NCBI RefSeq assembly: GCF_900100015.1
Contig: NZ_FNDD01000001.1
Location: forward strand, 1 to 64,000
Direction: 5' to 3'
From: Vibrio xiamenensis
GTDB lineage: Bacteria > Pseudomonadota > Gammaproteobacteria > Enterobacterales > Vibrionaceae
DNA: 64,000 bases
Shown: piece after piece, positions 52,209 to 63,214 of the stretch
Position numbering within the stretch: position 1 is the stretch's first letter
Layout of the letters: each line of letters begins with the position of its first letter
Notes under the pieces: model-generated
What the model was told of the DNA's origin: nothing
The model's database searches: none
What the model saw: only the letters and a program-made list of their open reading frames with translations
Translations under genes and position numbers: made by a program

Positions 52209-52889
52209 TTATGAGCGTGACAACATTAATTCAAGTCGAGCACCGACTCGTTGCGCTTGATCAGCGATTCCGCCAACCCACTCAAAAATTTTGTACAAAA
52301 ACATCACATCGATTGGATTCATATGCGCTTCAATAGCCATCAGTTGTTGGCGTAGTCGAATTTGCAGTGCATCCGTATCATCTTCGATGACATCTAATTG
52401 ATGAATCATTTCAGCCACAAGTGTTACTTCGCGACCTTTAAATCCGGTTTCCAGAAGTTCATCCAGTTCATTAATGACTTTTTGAGCTTGGTTCGCTGCA
52501 TCAAGGCAACGTTTCACGTAAGCAATAAAGTTTTCTTGAAGAGACTCAGGAATGGTCAGTTGACGACCATAGACACGACCAGCGATGTCTTTGGCAAGGT
52601 TGGCCAATTTATCTTGTTGAGTCAGCAGCTCCAACATGTCACTGCGGTCAACGGGCATAAATAGACCACGAGGAAGTTTAAGACGAATTTCTCGTTTTAA
52701 TACGTCCGCTTCTTTCTCTAGATGAGAAATTTGCGCACGAATTTCCGATGCTTTTTCCCAATCGCCCTGAGCACACACTTCAAAGAAGTTAATCAGGTGA
52801 GAGCAGCATTCATTTACGCACACTACGTGGCGTTGCAAAGGCTTAATCGGGGACTTTGCAAATAACCCCATGATTGTATTTACTGGCAT
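52209..52889 (-). CDS. DUF47 / TIGR00153 phosphate transport accessory protein
   Basis: A 226-residue, mostly helical PhoU-like protein. The start MPVNTIMGLFAKSPIKPLQ matches the E. coli YkaA family. Members are nearly always paired with a PiT transporter and are thought to regulate it. It lies 126 bases upstream of pit on the same strand. The 412-base gap to ygiF (52890-53301) holds no gene; I looked for PHO boxes there and saw none convincing. Confidence 0.9.
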   Translation of the reverse strand: MPVNTIMGLFAKSPIKPLQRHVVCVNECCSHLINFFEVCAQGDWEKASEIRAQISHLEKEADVLKREIRLKLPRGLFMPVDRSDMLELLTQQDKLANLAKDIAGRVYGRQLTIPESLQENFIAYVKRCLDAANQAQKVINELDELLETGFKGREVTLVAEMIHQLDVIEDDTDALQIRLRQQLMAIEAHMNPIDVMFLYKIFEWVGGIADQAQRVGARLELMLSRS

Positions 52890-53301
52890 GGTAATTCAAC
52901 CTAATTAATATAACCCTAAAAAAACAGTCACCACTCATGGTGAAATGTTGAACACTGGCTATAAAGGCGCGCATGGTAACGCATAAAATCGCCGATTAAA
53001 ACTTTTTTAGTGCAGATATAGCCAAGTTGTATTTGTGGGCGACCTCTCATTAACTTTGTCGTCACAATTAGTGATTTCATTTGAGGTCACGGCAAAGCGT
53101 GTTTCGCCCTTGAATCATAGTTAGGCGGTAACGGGATAACAAATCGTAACAGAGCGCAGATGTTTTTTGAGCGATCTGACGCGAAAGTGACACACTTAGC
53201 GTCGTGAAGCTACAACTCAGTGTATAAATGTTGGGATTTCTTTCTTGCTGACTTTAGGATTAGGCAATATCCTGTGGGTATCTGTGTTTAAAGGTAAAAC
53301 T

Positions 53302-54819
53302 ATGGAAACCGAAATAGAACTGAAGTTTTTTGTTTCTCCCGATTTTTCAGAAACTTTGCTAAGCAAGATAGCCGAAGCAAAAGTACTTCAGCACAGTTGT
53401 CGCGAGCTAGGAAATACCTACTTTGATACGCCCGACAACTGGTTGCGTCAGCACGATATTGGGCTGCGCATTCGTCGTTTTGATGATGTGTTTGTTCAGA
53501 CGGTGAAAACGGCAGGTCGCGTGGTTGCGGGCTTGCATCAACGTCCGGAATACAACGCTGAACACACCTGTAATGAGCCAAACATCGCATTGCACCCTGA
53601 AGACATTTGGCCGGAAGGCAAGTCTCTTGAGGAACTGCAATCTGAACTTAGCCCACTATTTTCAACCAATTTCACCCGCGAGCAATGGCTGGTTGGCATG
53701 CCAGATGGCAGCCAAATTGAAGTCGCTTTTGACCAAGGTGCAGTTGTCGCTGGAGAAGACGCGGAGCCGATTTGCGAAGTGGAGCTTGAGCTCAAATCGG
53801 GTCAAACTGATGCGCTGTTTTCATTGGCGCGCACTCTGTGTGATCAAGGCGGTATGCGCCTAGGGAACTTGAGTAAAGCGGCGCGCGGTTACCGCCTGGC
53901 AATGAAGCTTGAAGCGGATCAGGTGAAAAAGCTACCGCTGGTGAAAACCAGTAAAGACGACTCGGTAGAATCCTGTTTTATCAACTCTCTGGAACATGCT
54001 CTTAATCATTGGCAATACCACGAGCAGTTGTATGTTGAGCAAGAGAACATTCTCGCTTTGCATCAAATCAGTAACGCCATCAGCTTTGTACGCCAAATTC
54101 TAGCGGTGTACGGCAGTGTGGTACCACGCCGCGCTAGCGCAATTTTGCGCCAAGAACTCAAGTGGTTGGAGCAAGAGCTAGAGTGGCTGCATGATTACGA
54201 TCACCTTGACGATCTGCTGGAAGACAAAGGCCATGCATTGCGTAAACTTGATGCCAAGAAATTCTTGATCGCGCAATTAACTGAACTACAGCAAGAATTA
54301 CCGGATCGTGAAGAGATCATCGCTTTTCTCACTTCCGCTCGTTACGCGGGCGTGTTGTTGGATCTTAGCCGTTGGGTGCTCACTCGCGGTTGGCAGCCAT
54401 TTTTAGACGATAAAGCGCGTGAAAAAATGGCGCTGAATGTACAACATTTTGCGGCCAAACAACTGGATCGCACTTGGGCTGAATTGATCGAAGCGTTTCC
54501 GCCTGAAAAAGTGCTCAACAGCCAAGAGTATATCGATCAGCAATATCGTTTGATGAGAAATCTCTACACTGGGATCAGTTTTGCCAGCTTATACAATCTC
54601 GATGAGCGCAACGGTTTTCGTTTGCCGTGGGCGGATTTGCTCGAAGGGATTGAAGAGTTACTGATGCTCAAACCGCTTGAAAACTTAAAAGAGCAGTTGG
54701 AAGATGGCGAGAAAGAGCAGCTTGAGCGCTGGTTAACCCGCCAAGAAACCTCGATTCTTCACGCGATGGAGCAAACTCGCCAAATCAGTGTTGAGGCGCA
54801 GCCATATTGGCGTGAATAG
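53302..54819 (+). CDS. ygiF: Inorganic triphosphatase with CYTH and CHAD domains
   Basis: A 505-residue protein. The N-terminal CYTH domain (1-200) starts METEIELKFF with the ExExK phosphate-binding motif (E4, E6, K8) and hydrolyses tripolyphosphate in E. coli YgiF. The C-terminal CHAD domain (about 220-500) is a helical, basic polyphosphate-binding module. The frame is open 19 codons earlier, but the ATG at 53302 follows AAAGGT and the motif needs this start. It is divergent from the DUF47-pit pair, so three phosphate-related genes are neighbours. Confidence 0.93.
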   Translation: METEIELKFFVSPDFSETLLSKIAEAKVLQHSCRELGNTYFDTPDNWLRQHDIGLRIRRFDDVFVQTVKTAGRVVAGLHQRPEYNAEHTCNEPNIALHPEDIWPEGKSLEELQSELSPLFSTNFTREQWLVGMPDGSQIEVAFDQGAVVAGEDAEPICEVELELKSGQTDALFSLARTLCDQGGMRLGNLSKAARGYRLAMKLEADQVKKLPLVKTSKDDSVESCFINSLEHALNHWQYHEQLYVEQENILALHQISNAISFVRQILAVYGSVVPRRASAILRQELKWLEQELEWLHDYDHLDDLLEDKGHALRKLDAKKFLIAQLTELQQELPDREEIIAFLTSARYAGVLLDLSRWVLTRGWQPFLDDKAREKMALNVQHFAAKQLDRTWAELIEAFPPEKVLNSQEYIDQQYRLMRNLYTGISFASLYNLDERNGFRLPWADLLEGIEELLMLKPLENLKEQLEDGEKEQLERWLTRQETSILHAMEQTRQISVEAQPYWRE

Positions 54820-54846
54820 TGACACGCTGCATCTCAATATCATCTT

Positions 54847-54874
54847 AAAAAAGAAGCCCTTGGGCTTCTTTTTT
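54847..54874 (+). terminator. ygiF terminator
   Basis: AAAAAAGAAGCCC (54847-54859) and GGGCTTCTTTTTT (54862-54874). The rest of the 326-base gap up to 55145 holds the promoter region of the chemotaxis receptor; I see no sigma-28 promoter. Confidence 0.88.
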
Positions 54875-55145
54875 GTTTCTTCGGCATGCGGCGAAATAAT
54901 TGTCGTGATCTTACTTCAGTTCATCTCTATTTGGTCGATAACCTAGGTTCATATCAGTATCACGCCAGCAACTGCGAATGATTCTTGGTTTGTAAATCTT
55001 TGACTGGTGATTGAGCGCGCATTAGTGACTTGAAATTGCTGATATTATCTTTGAGATTAGAAGCTCAACACTTCGTCTGTTACTTTAGAATTACCCATTT
55101 TAATAATTATAAAGCAAGTCAATCCGAACAAAGGGAGAACGAATA

Positions 55146-56405
55146 ATGGCAGTCATGTCGTTTAAGCCATGGGAGAAAGTGATTACCGACATTCGCTTGG
55201 TCCCGAAAATGATTCTACTTATGGTGTTCAGCACACTGCTTATCGTGGCAAAGCAGCTGTGGGACGCGAATACCTTTTATAAGTCTCTCCTAGCCGCAAC
55301 GCAAAATACCGAAGTTGCTCAGCAACATTACGACGCTTACTTGGTTCAAGTGGTGTGGCAAACCGCGATTTTAATCGTGGTGTTTGTGGTGCTGTTGCTC
55401 TTTACTGCGCGGATTATGCTGCGCCAAACCAATTATATCAGCGACTCGATCAAAACCATGGCTCAGCGCGATCTTTCTGTACCGATTGAAATGCTGTGTA
55501 AAGATGAATATGGCGATGTTGCTCGTGAGCTGGAAAAGACTCGTCGCCAGCTCAGCGACATGATCAAAATGCAAGTCAGTGCCTCGCAAGAATTATTTGA
55601 GTTGACCGAAGTAATGACCATCAGCATGTCGGAAACCAAAGAGTCGGCGCAGGAAGAATTTAAAGAGATCGATCTACTGGCGACCGCGATGAGCGAAATG
55701 TCTTCGACGGTACAAACCGTTGCTGAACATGCACAAAATGCTTCCTCTTTAACGGAGAATGCTTCGGGTCAAGCAGAAAGCGGCCAGCGCTTCGTGCTTG
55801 ATACGGTTGCGAAAATTCGCGAGCTATCAGCCGATATTGCTGCATCAGCAGAAGCGGTAAATCAAGTCGAAGAGCGAGTTGAGTCGATTGGCAGTGTTGT
55901 TGGCACCATTCAAGGTATCTCTGAGCAAACCAATTTGCTGGCACTGAACGCTGCGATTGAAGCTGCGCGCGCCGGCGAGGCTGGCCGCGGTTTTGCGGTG
56001 GTGGCAGATGAAGTGCGTAATCTTGCTCAACGTACTCAAGAAGCGACCATCGAAATCCAAGATATGATCTCACACTTACAGACCAGCGCTGGCTCAGCCG
56101 TACAACTGATGGAAAAAAGCGTTGTCGAAGCGGCGGATGGCGTTGATTTAGTGACTAACGCAGGCAACGAACTGCAGGGTATCGTGAGCCAAGTGAATCA
56201 AATTAATGACATGAATTTCCAAATTGCTTCGGCTGCTGGGCAACAAAGCAGTGTCGCTGAAGAGATGAACCAGAACCTCACCAATGTGCGTGAGTTGGTG
56301 GAAGCATCTGTTAGCGTGGTGGGGGAGTTACTTGAAACGTCACAAACTATGCAAATTAACGCAGAGGCATTAGACAAGAAAATCACCTCGTTTAAGGTTG
56401 ATTAA
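55146..56405 (+). CDS. Methyl-accepting chemotaxis protein with minimal periplasmic part
   Basis: A 419-residue receptor. Two transmembrane helices (about 19-36 and 68-90) enclose only about 31 periplasmic residues, too few for a common sensor domain. A HAMP-like region follows (about 90-145), then the signalling domain with the highly conserved tip EQTNLLALNAAIEAARAGEAGRGFAVVADEVRNLA (split: 260-294). It probably couples to CheA/CheW. The ligand is unknown; sensing via membrane or HAMP state is possible. It is monocistronic, with ribosome site GGGAG before the ATG and a terminator after. Confidence 0.9.
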   Translation: MAVMSFKPWEKVITDIRLVPKMILLMVFSTLLIVAKQLWDANTFYKSLLAATQNTEVAQQHYDAYLVQVVWQTAILIVVFVVLLLFTARIMLRQTNYISDSIKTMAQRDLSVPIEMLCKDEYGDVARELEKTRRQLSDMIKMQVSASQELFELTEVMTISMSETKESAQEEFKEIDLLATAMSEMSSTVQTVAEHAQNASSLTENASGQAESGQRFVLDTVAKIRELSADIAASAEAVNQVEERVESIGSVVGTIQGISEQTNLLALNAAIEAARAGEAGRGFAVVADEVRNLAQRTQEATIEIQDMISHLQTSAGSAVQLMEKSVVEAADGVDLVTNAGNELQGIVSQVNQINDMNFQIASAAGQQSSVAEEMNQNLTNVRELVEASVSVVGELLETSQTMQINAEALDKKITSFKVD

Positions 56406-56453
56406 TGTTCAAAGGCGTATAGCTTTTGATAAAAGTGTCTAACTCTTTATATC

Positions 56454-56488
56454 AACGCCCACAAATGCCAAGTGGGCGTTTTTTATTT
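56454..56488 (+). terminator. Terminator of the chemotaxis receptor gene
   Basis: AACGCCCAC (56454-56462) and GTGGGCGTT (56472-56480), nine-base arms followed by TTTTTATTT. Confidence 0.88.
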
Positions 56489-56548
56489 CTGCAACTTTGT
56501 ATAGAGTAATTCTATTGTCAACATGTTGTGTCAGCACAAGGAATCCAC

Positions 56549-59386
56549 ATGCAATTGCCTGCTTCATTAGCTCAAGTCTCCGAATCGGCACTAGAACCGA
56601 TTCTTCAATGTGAAGAGATGCTGCATTGGCCATCTAATCGTTTAGATGAGCTGCGTTTTATCGCCGGTATGAGCCAGTTTGTCACCGCCACACTAGAAAG
56701 AGACAGTTTACTTCGCCAGCGTCTACCTCATATGCTTGAGTTTCAACGTCGTTGGGAAGAGTATCGAATTCAAATCAAAAACCAGCTCAAAAATTGTAAG
56801 AACGAGCAGGAAGGCATGCAGGCGCTAAGACAATTTCGTAATCGCGAAATGGTCTATATTGCATGGCGCGATTTTATGCACAGTTGGAGTTTGGAAGAGA
56901 GTCTAAAGCATCTCTCTGAGTTGGCAGAGGCGCTGATTTTTGAAGCCTATTCTTGGCAATATGATCTTTGCTGCCGTGAGTTCGGAACGCCGTGTAACAG
57001 TCAAGGTATTGCGCAGCCGATGCTGATCATCGGTATGGGCAAGCTGGGTGGTGGCGAGCTGAATTTTTCGTCGGATATCGATTTGATTTTCACCTACCCG
57101 GAGAATGGTGAAACTCAAGGCGCTCGTCGTAGCTTGTCCAATGCGCAGTTTTTTACTCGTTTAGGACAGCGCATTATTAAAGCGCTCGATCTGCAAACCT
57201 TTGATGGCTTTTGTTATCGCGTCGATATGCGCTTGCGCCCATTCGGAGACAGTGGTCCGCTGGTGATGAGCTATGCTGCTCTAGAAGATTACTACCAAGA
57301 GCAAGGGCGTGATTGGGAGCGCTATGCGATGATCAAAGCGCGCGTTATGGGCAGTGAAATGTACGCCCAGTACGATGAATTACGCCGTCTATTATTGCCG
57401 TTTATTTTCCGTCGTTATATCGATTTCAGTGCTATTCAATCGCTGCGCCGCATGAAGTCGATGATCAGCAGTGAACTGCGTCGCCGTGGTTTGACCAACA
57501 ACATCAAACTGGGAGCTGGCGGCATTCGTGAAATCGAATTTATCGCCCAATCTTTCCAGTTGATTCGTGGTGGTCGCGAACCCAGTCTAAGACGCAAAAG
57601 CTTGCTCGAAGTGCTTAAAGCCATTCGCGATTTGAATTTATTGCCGTTTAGTGAAGTGTCGCAATTGCGCAGCTCTTACTGTTTCCTGCGTCAAGTAGAA
57701 AACTTGTTGCAAGCGATGGCAGATAAACAGACGCAAACTTTACCTGACAACGAACTCGAACAGCAGCAACTCGCTTTGGCGATGCGTTACGAATCTTGGC
57801 CAGAGCTGGTGGCGGAAATTCAAAAGCAAATGCAAGCGGTACACGATATTTTTAATGGCTTGATCGGCGATGACGAAGAAGATGCCCACGATGTCGAAAT
57901 CCACTTTCATGAGCTGTGGGATATGGCGCAGAAAGAGGAAGTTATCGAAGTCATTTTGGTTGATATGCATGTTCAAGAGCCAGTGCGCTGCGCCGAAATT
58001 ATTCGTAACTTTAAGCGCGACTTAGCCAAAAAAACTCTCGGACCACGTGGTCGTGAAGTGCTCAATCGCTTAATGCCCAAGATATTTAAAGCGGTCTTTG
58101 AGCACAAAGATGCGGTGTTTGGTTTGCCGCGTGTACTGAATTTGATTTATCAAATTGCCACGCGTACCACTTATTTGGAACTGCTCGATGAGCACCGCGG
58201 CGCGTTGGCGCAACTAGTACGCTTGTGTATTGCCAGCCCCATGATTTCAGAGCAATTGGCACGTTTCCCAATTTTGCTCGATGAGTTGATCGATCCCCAG
58301 CATCTATACAACCCAACTCAACTTGACGACTATCAAGTTGAGCTTCGTGACTACCTAGCTCGTATTCCAGAAGATGATATGGAGCAGCAGATGGAGGGCT
58401 TGAGGCAATTCAAGCAAATCGCGATGCTGCGTATTGCTGCGGCTGATATTGCTGGGGCGCTTCCGGTAATGAAAGTGAGTGACCACTTGACTCGTTTGGC
58501 TGAAGTGACCGTCGATGCGGTGGTCAGTATGGCGTGGAATCAGCTGAGTGAAAAATACGGCGAGCCGACGCACCTTAAAGATCGTGGCGGTCGTGGTTTT
58601 GCGGTGATTGGCTACGGGAAACTCGGTGGTTGGGAGCTTGGCTACAATTCTGATTTGGATTTGGTGTTCATGCACGATTGCCCGGTAGATGTGATGACCG
58701 ATGGCCTCAAAGTCATTGATGGTCGCCAATTCTATCTGCGTCTGGCCCAGCGCATTATTCATATTTTCTCAACGCGAACTACCTCCGGCATTCTTTACGA
58801 AGCGGATACCCGACTACGCCCATCAGGGGCATCAGGACTACTGGTCAGCCCCGCGGATGCGTTTGATGAATATCAGATGGAAGAAGCCTGGACTTGGGAG
58901 CATCAAGCGCTGGTGCGAGCACGAATTATTTATGGCGATCAGCCGCTGTTTGACAGTTTCCAAGCCACTCGTCATAAGGTTTTGACCATGGCACGCGACC
59001 AAGAGGAACTGAAAAAAGAAGTGGTCGATATGCGGCTTAAGATGCAGCAGCATCTAGGCGGTAAAAAAGCCGGTCGTTTCATGCTTAAACAAGATGCTGG
59101 GGGCATTACCGACATTGAGTTCTTAGCTCAGTATTTGGTGTTGATGTTTAGCCATGACAAACCCAAGCTCACTCGTTGGTCAGATAATGTGCGAATCTTT
59201 GAGTCTTTGATGAATGAGAAGATTCTGACTCCAGAAGAGGCGAAAGGGATCACCGATGCCTATACGACAATTCGAGATCAAATCCATCACCGCAATCTGC
59301 TGAACTTAGAAGCGGATGTCGATGAAGAGAAGTTGGTGGCAGAACGTGATCTGGTGACAAAACTTTGGCAACAGTGGCTCGAATAA
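56549..59386 (+). CDS. glnE: Bifunctional glutamine synthetase adenylyltransferase/deadenylase
   Basis: GlnE, 945 residues, adds and removes AMP on glutamine synthetase under PII control. The two nucleotidyltransferase domains are both intact: [20 protein letters not shown] near 163-182 (deadenylating) and [20 protein letters not shown] near 690 (adenylating). The ATG at 56549 follows AAGGAA; seven codons upstream are open but lack a ribosome site. It is 83 bases before hldE, the same order as in E. coli (ygiF-glnE-hldE), with a chemotaxis gene inserted here between ygiF and glnE. Confidence 0.96.
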   Translation: MQLPASLAQVSESALEPILQCEEMLHWPSNRLDELRFIAGMSQFVTATLERDSLLRQRLPHMLEFQRRWEEYRIQIKNQLKNCKNEQEGMQALRQFRNREMVYIAWRDFMHSWSLEESLKHLSELAEALIFEAYSWQYDLCCREFGTPCNSQGIAQPMLIIGMGKLGGGELNFSSDIDLIFTYPENGETQGARRSLSNAQFFTRLGQRIIKALDLQTFDGFCYRVDMRLRPFGDSGPLVMSYAALEDYYQEQGRDWERYAMIKARVMGSEMYAQYDELRRLLLPFIFRRYIDFSAIQSLRRMKSMISSELRRRGLTNNIKLGAGGIREIEFIAQSFQLIRGGREPSLRRKSLLEVLKAIRDLNLLPFSEVSQLRSSYCFLRQVENLLQAMADKQTQTLPDNELEQQQLALAMRYESWPELVAEIQKQMQAVHDIFNGLIGDDEEDAHDVEIHFHELWDMAQKEEVIEVILVDMHVQEPVRCAEIIRNFKRDLAKKTLGPRGREVLNRLMPKIFKAVFEHKDAVFGLPRVLNLIYQIATRTTYLELLDEHRGALAQLVRLCIASPMISEQLARFPILLDELIDPQHLYNPTQLDDYQVELRDYLARIPEDDMEQQMEGLRQFKQIAMLRIAAADIAGALPVMKVSDHLTRLAEVTVDAVVSMAWNQLSEKYGEPTHLKDRGGRGFAVIGYGKLGGWELGYNSDLDLVFMHDCPVDVMTDGLKVIDGRQFYLRLAQRIIHIFSTRTTSGILYEADTRLRPSGASGLLVSPADAFDEYQMEEAWTWEHQALVRARIIYGDQPLFDSFQATRHKVLTMARDQEELKKEVVDMRLKMQQHLGGKKAGRFMLKQDAGGITDIEFLAQYLVLMFSHDKPKLTRWSDNVRIFESLMNEKILTPEEAKGITDAYTTIRDQIHHRNLLNLEADVDEEKLVAERDLVTKLWQQWLE

Positions 59387-59469
59387 CGCTGTGACGGTGG
59401 TTTTGGGGAGTTTTGGCTTCTTATTGGCTGTGCTAAACTTCGCGCAGAACAATAATTTGGAGATCCACA

Positions 59470-60900
59470 ATGAAACCAATTCTACCTGATTACAGTGACT
59501 CAGGTGTCCTTATTGTCGGCGATGTTATGCTTGATCGCTATTGGTATGGTCCAACGGGCCGTATTTCACCTGAAGCGCCGGTTCCTGTAGTTAAAGTAGA
59601 ACACAATGATGAACGTCCGGGCGGTGCTGCTAACGTGGCTATGAATATCGCTTCTCTTGGTGGGCATGCACACATTGTTGGTTTGACTGGGGTAGACGAA
59701 CCTGCCGCAGTGTTGAACGAAACCTTGTCATCACTTGGCGTTCATTGTGATTTCGTCGGTCTGAGTGATTATCCAACCATTACCAAACTCCGCGTCTTGA
59801 GCCGTGGTCAGCAGTTAATTCGTCTGGATTTTGAAGACGAATTTGAAAACACCGACCCTGAGCTGATTCTTAGCCGCATGGACAGTGCATTGCCAAATGT
59901 GCGTGCCGTGGTGTTATCGGATTACGGTAAAGGGGCTCTTGAGCACGTTCAACAGTATATTCAGCGTGCGCGCGCAGCGAAAGTGCCGGTATTTATTGAC
60001 CCGAAAGGGGCCGATTTCGAGCGCTATCGCGGAGCGACGTTATTGACGCCAAACATGGCTGAATTTGAACTGGTGGTTGGGCGCGTCAAATCAGAGCAAG
60101 AACTGGTTGAGAAAGGGCTCGCTCTGATTGAGCAATACGATTTTGAAGCACTATTGGTGACTCGCAGTGAACACGGTATGACGCTGCTGCGCAAAGGCCA
60201 AAAGCCGTTTAACTTACCTACGTTGGCGAAAGAAGTTTTCGACGTGACTGGTGCTGGCGATACCGTCATTTCGGTGCTTGCAGCTTCGGTTTCGGCAGGA
60301 AAGCCGCTTGAAGAAGCGTGTGCTTTGGCGAACGCCGCTGCAGGTGTGGTGGTCGGTAAGTTGGGTACATCAACTCTATCAGCGATTGAACTGGCGGAAG
60401 CGGTGCACGGTAGTCGCGATACCGATTTTGGTGTCATCAGCGAAAACAAACTGATTGAAGCGGTAAAACAAGCTCAGGCCAAAGGCGAGAAAGTAGTGAT
60501 GACCAATGGTTGTTTCGACATTCTGCACGCCGGTCATGTCTCTTACTTAAATCACGCCGCTCAACTTGGCGATCGCTTGATTGTCGCGGTGAATACTGAT
60601 GAATCCGTCAAGCGTTTAAAAGGCCCGGGCCGCCCTGTGAATCCAACCGATCGCCGCATGGCAGTCTTGGCTGGGCTTGGCGCTGTTGATTGGGTTGTAC
60701 CATTTGGCGAAGATACTCCGCAACGTTTGATTGCTGCGGTACTGCCGGATTTGTTGGTCAAAGGTGGCGATTACACCCCAGATCAAATCGCGGGTGGTAA
60801 AGAGGTCATCGCCAATGGCGGTGAAGTCAAAGTGCTTAACTTTGAAGATGGCTGTTCTACCTCAGAAATCATCAATGCGATTAAAGGCGGCAAAGGGTAA
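59470..60900 (+). CDS. hldE: Bifunctional heptose kinase/adenylyltransferase
   Basis: HldE (RfaE), 476 residues, makes ADP-D-glycero-beta-D-manno-heptose for the lipopolysaccharide inner core. The N-terminal ribokinase-type kinase (1-318) has [14 protein letters not shown] near 52 and the catalytic DVTGAGDTV near 260. The C-terminal nucleotidyltransferase (about 344-476) has [16 protein letters not shown] with the HxGH motif. Start ATG has GGAG nine bases before it. A strong terminator follows. Confidence 0.97.
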   Translation: MKPILPDYSDSGVLIVGDVMLDRYWYGPTGRISPEAPVPVVKVEHNDERPGGAANVAMNIASLGGHAHIVGLTGVDEPAAVLNETLSSLGVHCDFVGLSDYPTITKLRVLSRGQQLIRLDFEDEFENTDPELILSRMDSALPNVRAVVLSDYGKGALEHVQQYIQRARAAKVPVFIDPKGADFERYRGATLLTPNMAEFELVVGRVKSEQELVEKGLALIEQYDFEALLVTRSEHGMTLLRKGQKPFNLPTLAKEVFDVTGAGDTVISVLAASVSAGKPLEEACALANAAAGVVVGKLGTSTLSAIELAEAVHGSRDTDFGVISENKLIEAVKQAQAKGEKVVMTNGCFDILHAGHVSYLNHAAQLGDRLIVAVNTDESVKRLKGPGRPVNPTDRRMAVLAGLGAVDWVVPFGEDTPQRLIAAVLPDLLVKGGDYTPDQIAGGKEVIANGGEVKVLNFEDGCSTSEIINAIKGGKG

Positions 60901-60928
60901 TGATTAAACATTACTAAGCCCAAGCCAC

Positions 60929-60964
60929 AAAAAAACCGCTGTTTTATAACAGCGGTTTTTTATT
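60929..60964. terminator. Bidirectional terminator between hldE and tolC
   Basis: AAAAACCGCTGTT (60931-60943) and AACAGCGGTTTTT (60948-60960), loop TTAT, with T runs on both strands; serves both convergent genes. Confidence 0.92.
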
Positions 60965-60990
60965 AACGAAACCAGAAATTCACGCCAAAT

Positions 60991-62328
60991 TTATGAGTTG
61001 GTCACTGGTTTTAAGCTGGCACTGATATCTAAAATGTCTTGCTCGCTTAAGGTACCAACGGCTTGGCGCAGTTGCAGTACACTGATGATGTAGTCGTAGC
61101 GCGCATTAGCTAAGCTACGGTTTGCATCATAAAGACGACGAGTTGAATCCAGTACGTCAACGATGGTACGCGTACCAACATCAAAACCAGCTTCGGTTGC
61201 TTCTAGCGCTGATTTAGCTGAAACCACGGTTTGTTCATAAGCACGAATCGCACCAATCGAAGCGACGATATTGTTGTTGTAGGCGCGAACATCTTTTACC
61301 ACAGTGCGGTAGGTTTTCTCTAAATCTTGGCTCGCTGCAACATAGTCATACTCAGCTTGTTTGGTTAGCGAGGTGATTTTGCCACCGGTATACAAAGGTA
61401 CTGACAAGTTAATACCCAGATTAAGGCTGCCGATATCTTCGTTGTGGTATGAGTTTTCGTCGTTATGTTCTTGGAAGTAGCTGTAACCGCCGTCTAAAGT
61501 CAAAGTTGGCAGGTGACCAGAACTGGCAAGAGAAATATTGTCGCGTGCGATGTCTTGCTCAATACGCGCAGTCAGTAGAGACAAGTTCTTTTGCTGAGCT
61601 TGATCAACTAAGCGTTGTACGGTTTCATCCGGACGGCTTGCTGAGAAGCGTTTGGTATCCAATTCACTTAAGTTTGCGTGTGAACGACCTGTAATTTCAC
61701 GCAGTCCTTCGTAGCTGTTGGCGAGTTCGTTTTCTGCTAGGACTTCATCAGCGAGTACGGTGTCATATTGTGCTTGTGCGTCATGAACGTCGGTAATGGC
61801 AGACAGACCAACTTCAAAACGTTGTTTAGTTTGTTCTAACTGACGGGCAACGGCTTTCTTCTCTGCGCGCACAAATTCAAGACTTTCTTTGGACTTCAGT
61901 ACATCAAAGTATGCTTGTGAGACGCGTAGAATCAATTCTTGCTGGTTTGCGGCGTAAGCTGAATCAGCGCGGCGTGCGGTTTTTTCAGCAGTGTCTAAAC
62001 TTATCCAACTAGCGCGATTATATAATTCTTGTGAAAAGCCGACGCCTGCAGTTAAACGGTTGCTGTCCATAGTGTGGTTGCCAAGCGCATTTTCGTAATT
62101 GGCACCAGTGTAATCATAGCTGGCAGTTAAGTTAATTTGAGGCAACAAAGTGCTGCGGCTCGAATTGATCGCTTCAAAAGCAGAATCGCGCTGTGCGGCT
62201 GCGTTAAGGAGCGTAGGATCATTATCTTTTGCTTGGCTATAGATTTCGGCGAGCGTATCTGCAAATGCTGAAGTCGTGCAAAGGCCGCTAATTGCAGCGC
62301 TAATCACGAGAGGAAGCAGTTTTTTCAT
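60991..62328 (-). CDS. tolC: Outer membrane efflux channel TolC
   Basis: TolC, 445 residues, the outer-membrane exit duct for RND efflux pumps and type I secretion. A signal peptide (about 1-23, ending AFA-DT) precedes two homologous repeats of the outer membrane efflux family; ITDVHDAQAQYDTV in the first and the corresponding RTIVDVLDSTRRLYDANRSL in the second show the repeat. Shorter C-terminal tail than E. coli. It is divergent from nudF, as in E. coli; the intervening 256 bases are very AT-rich. Confidence 0.96.
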   Translation of the reverse strand: MKKLLPLVISAAISGLCTTSAFADTLAEIYSQAKDNDPTLLNAAAQRDSAFEAINSSRSTLLPQINLTASYDYTGANYENALGNHTMDSNRLTAGVGFSQELYNRASWISLDTAEKTARRADSAYAANQQELILRVSQAYFDVLKSKESLEFVRAEKKAVARQLEQTKQRFEVGLSAITDVHDAQAQYDTVLADEVLAENELANSYEGLREITGRSHANLSELDTKRFSASRPDETVQRLVDQAQQKNLSLLTARIEQDIARDNISLASSGHLPTLTLDGGYSYFQEHNDENSYHNEDIGSLNLGINLSVPLYTGGKITSLTKQAEYDYVAASQDLEKTYRTVVKDVRAYNNNIVASIGAIRAYEQTVVSAKSALEATEAGFDVGTRTIVDVLDSTRRLYDANRSLANARYDYIISVLQLRQAVGTLSEQDILDISASLKPVTNS

Positions 62329-62584
62329 AGGTCCTATTCCTGCCTAATGCTTATAAGTTGTCGGTTTGTCGAGAGTTTAACTCAAATCGCTGTGAATTTA
62401 CTCAAAACTTTGTAAATTTTTACATTTAGTTGACCAGTTGTACAATATATTTCTCAGTCAAATAGATAAAATTATTGTGATGAATTTAAATATTCTTATA
62501 AAAAATATATAAAAAGTTGAGCGAATCCTTGGCAGTCAAGCGTGTATCTAAGTAGACTGTAAGATTCACTCAGTGAGGTATCAA

Positions 62585-63214
62585 ATGCAACCGTCCGACC
62601 CGCAAGCAGAGAAGTTTACGTCGCAAGATGTTGAAATTATCTCAAAAGAGACAGTGTTTAGTGGCTTCTTTAAGATGGTCAAGTACCGCTTTAAGCATAA
62701 GCTTTTCGCCGGAGGTTGGAGCCAAGAAGTTGAACGAGAGCTTTTCGTACGCGGCCATGCTGCAGCGCTACTGCCTTATGATGCCGTTCGCGATCAAGTG
62801 GTTATCATCGAGCAGATTCGAATTGGAGCACTTGAACATCGTAATCCTTGGCAAATGGAGATCGTTGCGGGCATTATTGATACTCAAGAATCCCCAGAGC
62901 AAGTGGTTCGCCGCGAAGCGATGGAAGAAGCAGGCATACAAGTAGGGCAGGTTGAGAACATTACTTCTTACTATCCTTCTTCGGGGGGCTGCTCTGAGCA
63001 ACTGGATGTTTTTGTCGGTGAGGTAGACGCTAGCCTTGCAAGTGGTATTCATGGGTTAGACTATGAAGGGGAAGACATTCGAGTTCATGTGGTAAGTCGT
63101 GAGCAGGCTTACCAATGGGTGCTGGATGGCACATTTGAAAACGGGGCGTCGATTATTGCTTTGCAATGGTTACAACTCAACTACGAGCGACTGAGAACAC
63201 AATGGCTGAAGTAG
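62585..63214 (+). CDS. nudF: ADP-ribose diphosphatase
   Basis: NudF, 209 residues, splits ADP-ribose to AMP and ribose 5-phosphate. The Nudix box is complete: G at GIIDTQESPEQVVRREAMEE near 99, with REAMEEAGI. The ATG at 62585 follows GTGAGG; an in-frame start four codons earlier overlaps that ribosome site. It overlaps the next gene by 13 bases, and the group nudF-yqiB-cpdA is the same as in E. coli. Confidence 0.95.
   Translation: MQPSDPQAEKFTSQDVEIISKETVFSGFFKMVKYRFKHKLFAGGWSQEVERELFVRGHAAALLPYDAVRDQVVIIEQIRIGALEHRNPWQMEIVAGIIDTQESPEQVVRREAMEEAGIQVGQVENITSYYPSSGGCSEQLDVFVGEVDASLASGIHGLDYEGEDIRVHVVSREQAYQWVLDGTFENGASIIALQWLQLNYERLRTQWLK

Noticed and set aside
52890..53301. PHO box expected between the Pit pair and ygiF
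   Set aside because: I found no pair of CTGTCAT-like repeats with the proper spacing.
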